A stretch of 44,299 nt of DNA from Nocardiaceae bacterium (GTDB lineage Bacteria; Actinomycetota; Actinomycetes; Mycobacteriales; Mycobacteriaceae): the NCBI GenBank assembly GCA_021372355.1, contig JAJFUQ010000032.1, forward strand, positions 1 to 44,299, in the 5' to 3' direction. Below the pieces are notes generated by a model. That model had not been told where the DNA came from, made no database searches, and saw only the letters and a list, made by a program, of their open reading frames with translations. The position numbers were made by a program, and so were the translations under genes. Within the stretch, counting starts at the first letter, position 1. Each line of letters opens with the position of its first letter. Of the stretch, positions 41,397 to 44,299 are shown piece after piece.

Positions 41397-44299
41397 TAGT
41401 GGACAAGCCATTCCAGGTCTTCGGCGACCTGCCCGAAGGAACGTCGATCCTCGAAGCGAGTGCCGGCACGGGGAAGACCTTCGCGATCACGGCGCTCGCA
41501 GTGCGCTATGTCGCCGAAGGCAAGGCGGACATCTCTGAACTGCTCGTCATCACCTTCACCAACGCGGCGACGAGTGAGGTTCGCGAACGGGTGCGCACGC
41601 GCTTCGTCACCGTGGCGGCGGCCCTGGAAAATCCCGACGCGGCCCGGGCCAGCAGCGACGAACTCGTGGCGTTCCTGGCGAAGGAGGATGTCGAGGCCCG
41701 GCGGGCGAATCTTGCTCGCGCAGTGTCGGATTTCGATCAGGCGACCATCGTCACGACCCTGAGCTTCTGCCAACGCATGCTCGAGAGCTTGGGGATCGCG
41801 GGCGATCGTGACCCGCATTCGCAGTTCATCGAAGAACCGGAAGAGATCTGGTCGGAGACCTACGCCGACCTCTATCTCGGCCGGTTCGCCTCGGATCCGG
41901 ATCGCCCCAGCTGGAAGAAGACGGTGCCGGTGCTCCGGGTCGCGACGAAGGATGCCCAGTCGCCCCTGGTCGACGCCGGCTCCGACGACCGCGTCGCGGG
42001 CAAACTCTGGCGGTTGGCCGCAGCGGTGCGGGACGAGATCGAGCGACGCAAACGACTTGCCGGGGTGCGGGACTACTCCGACCTCTTGGTGCTGCTTGCC
42101 GAGACACTCCGTGACCCCGTCGCGGGGCCCATCGCGTGCCAGCGGATCCGGGACCGATTCAAGGTCGCGCTCATCGACGAATTCCAGGACACCGATCCAT
42201 TGCAGTGGGAGATCGTCGAGCGGATCTTCCACGATAAAGTGACGTTGGTGCTGGTCGGGGACCCGAAACAGGCGATCTACGGGTTCCGCGGTGCGGACGT
42301 CAACAGCTACCTCGCGGCGAAGCACAAGGCGACCAACCCCTTTCGCCTGAGTCGAAACTGGCGATCTGACGCCCGGGTGCTCGACGCCCTCGATTACCTC
42401 TGGGGTGGCGCGGCGCTCGGTGATGACGAGATCGTCGTGACGGCGGTCGAGCCCGAACACGACACGCGACTGGCCGCCGAACATCCCATTCGGCTCCGCT
42501 ACCTGACCCGCTTGGCCGCCGGAAATCTGGTCACCCGCAAAGGGGACCCAGCAAAGACGCTGCCGAGTGTGAACACCGTCCGGCCGTTCATCGCCCGCGA
42601 TGTCGCCGCTGACATTCTTCGGCTCTTGAATTCCGGGACGCGCCTCGAAGACCGCACGGTCGAACCGCGGGACATCGCGGTTCTCGTGCGGACCAACGAT
42701 CAGGCCGAGTCTGTGCGAGCGGCGCTCGATGCACTCGCGATCCCCTCGGTGCTCGCGGGTTCGACGAGCGTCTTCGCCACCGAAGGTGCTCGGGATTGGC
42801 TCCGCGTGCTCAATGCACTCGCCTCTCCGCACCGTGCGGGCCTCGTTCGCCTCGCCGCGCTCACCCCTCTTGTGGGGTGGACTCCGGAAGGACTCGATGC
42901 GGGTGGCGACGATCTGGCCGCGAGCTTGGGTCTGGAATTTCGAGAGCTGGCGAATGTCGCCGCGACCGTCGGTTTCGCGGCGATGTTCGAGCGGATGTCG
43001 ATCCGGTTCGGACTGTTCGAACGGTTGCTCTCTCAGCAGTCCGGCGAACGCCGTCTCACCGACATCCGGCATCTCGCGGAATCGCTGAACCGGGTCGCCG
43101 TCGAGGATTCGCTCGGCATCGTCGCTCTCGTTCGCTGGCTCACCGATCGCGTCAACGACGAGAAACAGGGCGCCAAGGACAAGAGCCGTCGCCTCGACAG
43201 CGACGCCGCGGCGGTTCAGATCGGGACGATCCACATGAGCAAGGGGCTCGAGTCCCCGATCGTGTACGTGCCGTTCGCCTGGGACAACTACGTCAACCCA
43301 GCGCCGGAGACGCTGAGCTTCCACCAAGACGGTCGACGCCTGCTGGACGTCGGCGGACCGACGGGTGAGGGCTATCGCAGTCGCAAACCGCTGCACCAGG
43401 CCGAGGATGTCGGCGAGCAGTTGCGGCTGTTCTACGTTGCGCTCACCCGGGCGAAGTGCCAGCTCGTCCTGTGGTGGGCCCCGACGGCCAACACTCCGGA
43501 GTCGGCGTTGCAGCGGATGATCTTCGGTCGCCGCCAGGCTCCGGTGGGGACACCACCCAAGGCCGACGTCATGCTCGACCACGACGCCGACGCGTTCTTT
43601 CAGGACTGGGCCGCTCGATCGAACGGATTGATCGACGCCGAGCGCGTGGCCGGAGAACCGGTCGACATGGATCGGCTCGCGCGGACTGCAGGTGCGGCGA
43701 CGGGACTGACCGTGCGGGAGTTCACGCGGACTCTCGATCATTCGTGGCGCCGGACGTCCTACTCCGCCCTCACTGCGGACGCCCACGAATCTGCTTATGC
43801 GGCAAGCGAACCCGAAGAATCTGTGAAGAACGATGAGCCCGTCGAAGTCGAGCCGGTCACCAGTGGCCCACTGTCGATGAATGCGTTCGCGGGCGGCACT
43901 GCTTTCGGCACGCTCGTCCACGAAATCCTCGAGTACGTCGACACCAGCAAGCCGGACCTCCGTGCCGAATTGCGCACCCAATGCCGGGAGGCCGTCGCGA
44001 AGCGGATCACGGCGATCGACCCCGACGCACTGGCCGATTCACTACACACCGTCATGCAGACACCGCTTGGCTTCGGCACGCTCGCATCGGTACTCCCGAA
44101 GGACCGGCTCGCCGAGCTCGACTTCGAGTTTCCGCTCGAGGGTGGATCGATCCGCCACATCGCCGGGTTGTTCCGCAAGCACGTCGACGGTCCGCTCGCG
44201 CCCTACGCCGACCAGTTGACACTCGTGACGTCGAATCCGCTGCGCGGATTCCTCACCGGAAGCATCGATGCCGTCATCCGAACGCCGGAAGGGAAGTTC
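41393..44299 (+). CDS. recB: Exodeoxyribonuclease V subunit RecB (truncated by window end)
   Basis: The first 969 codons of RecB, the 3'-5' helicase and nuclease subunit. Walker A is ASAGTGKTF (about 22-30), motif II is LIDEFQDTDP (about 260) followed by LVGDPKQAIYGFRGAD, and a later helicase motif is IGTIHMSKGLESPIVYVP. The C-terminal nuclease domain has begun (GTLVHEILEYVD; SIDAVIR), but its Asp-x-Lys active site lies beyond the end. The GTG start overlaps the recC stop (GTGA, 41393-41396); a second GTG lies two codons later. The frame is still open at 44299. recD is expected downstream. Confidence 0.94.
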   Translation, partial: MIVDKPFQVFGDLPEGTSILEASAGTGKTFAITALAVRYVAEGKADISELLVITFTNAATSEVRERVRTRFVTVAAALENPDAARASSDELVAFLAKEDVEARRANLARAVSDFDQATIVTTLSFCQRMLESLGIAGDRDPHSQFIEEPEEIWSETYADLYLGRFASDPDRPSWKKTVPVLRVATKDAQSPLVDAGSDDRVAGKLWRLAAAVRDEIERRKRLAGVRDYSDLLVLLAETLRDPVAGPIACQRIRDRFKVALIDEFQDTDPLQWEIVERIFHDKVTLVLVGDPKQAIYGFRGADVNSYLAAKHKATNPFRLSRNWRSDARVLDALDYLWGGAALGDDEIVVTAVEPEHDTRLAAEHPIRLRYLTRLAAGNLVTRKGDPAKTLPSVNTVRPFIARDVAADILRLLNSGTRLEDRTVEPRDIAVLVRTNDQAESVRAALDALAIPSVLAGSTSVFATEGARDWLRVLNALASPHRAGLVRLAALTPLVGWTPEGLDAGGDDLAASLGLEFRELANVAATVGFAAMFERMSIRFGLFERLLSQQSGERRLTDIRHLAESLNRVAVEDSLGIVALVRWLTDRVNDEKQGAKDKSRRLDSDAAAVQIGTIHMSKGLESPIVYVPFAWDNYVNPAPETLSFHQDGRRLLDVGGPTGEGYRSRKPLHQAEDVGEQLRLFYVALTRAKCQLVLWWAPTANTPESALQRMIFGRRQAPVGTPPKADVMLDHDADAFFQDWAARSNGLIDAERVAGEPVDMDRLARTAGAATGLTVREFTRTLDHSWRRTSYSALTADAHESAYAASEPEESVKNDEPVEVEPVTSGPLSMNAFAGGTAFGTLVHEILEYVDTSKPDLRAELRTQCREAVAKRITAIDPDALADSLHTVMQTPLGFGTLASVLPKDRLAELDFEFPLEGGSIRHIAGLFRKHVDGPLAPYADQLTLVTSNPLRGFLTGSIDAVIRTPEGKF

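Noticed and set aside
41411..43981. Long minus-strand open frame opposite recB
   Set aside because: It is complementary to a RecB with clear helicase motifs; no family resemblance.
1..44299. tRNA, rRNA and CRISPR searches by eye
   Set aside because: No cloverleaf-like stretch, rRNA-like sequence or regularly spaced repeats were found in the gaps between genes.

Overview
The window is about 44.3 kb of GC-rich actinobacterial chromosome. The gene content points to the order Mycobacteriales (Corynebacteriales): a single-chain type I fatty acid synthase with an adjacent AcpS, a SigK/RskA pair next to an MPT70/MPT83-type fasciclin lipoprotein, a CtpE-type P-type ATPase, tandem DUF3558-like lipoproteins, and an actinobacterial RecC/RecB pair. 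Several genes have a TANNNT -10 box only 6-8 nt before the start codon, the arrangement of leaderless mycobacterial genes. I cannot name the genus from sequence alone; a Nocardia/Rhodococcus/Gordonia-like relative fits. The window starts at a run of 12 C and ends inside recB.

Layout. (1) 1-3.76 kb: a SigK island with sigK-rskA on the minus strand, a divergent membrane molybdopterin oxidoreductase, and an MPT83-like lipoprotein. SigK-type promoters (CCATCC, 15 nt, CCGAAT/C) precede sigK and the lipoprotein, and a weaker one precedes the oxidoreductase. The two divergent -35 boxes form a perfect 9-bp inverted repeat. (2) 3.7-13.9 kb: housekeeping and transport genes: an orphan response regulator whose start lies inside a terminator hairpin, a small GNAT protein, an ABC exporter pair, an alpha/beta hydrolase, an APC transporter, an M48 protease, ctpE and an S4 protein. 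(3) 13.9-23.1 kb: fas-acpS behind a promoter with three TGAG...CTCA inverted motifs; AcpS would load the Fas ACP domain. (4) 23.1-26.1 kb, minus strand: two related lipoproteins, an Asn-rich secreted repeat protein and a TetR regulator. (5) 26.3-33.3 kb: an acyltransferase-3 protein, a SIMPL protein, a DHFR-like/YCII pair, a zinc alcohol dehydrogenase, a DUF4352 protein, and a three-gene cassette of a small RelA/SpoT-type HD protein plus two uncharacterised proteins. (6) 33.3-36.6 kb, minus strand: a 763-residue nitrite/sulfite reductase with a C-terminal HEPN-like extension, overlapping by 4 nt with an unusual rhodanese fusion protein. (7) 36.8-38.2 kb: an intact-looking TnpB without TnpA. 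(8) 38.2 kb to the end: recC and truncated recB.

No rRNA or tRNA gene or CRISPR array was recognised, and no intergenic gap exceeds 300 bases. The most notable items are the SigK regulon architecture, the sulfite reductase-HEPN/rhodanese pair, the HD-protein cassette, and the TnpB sitting 23 bp before recC.
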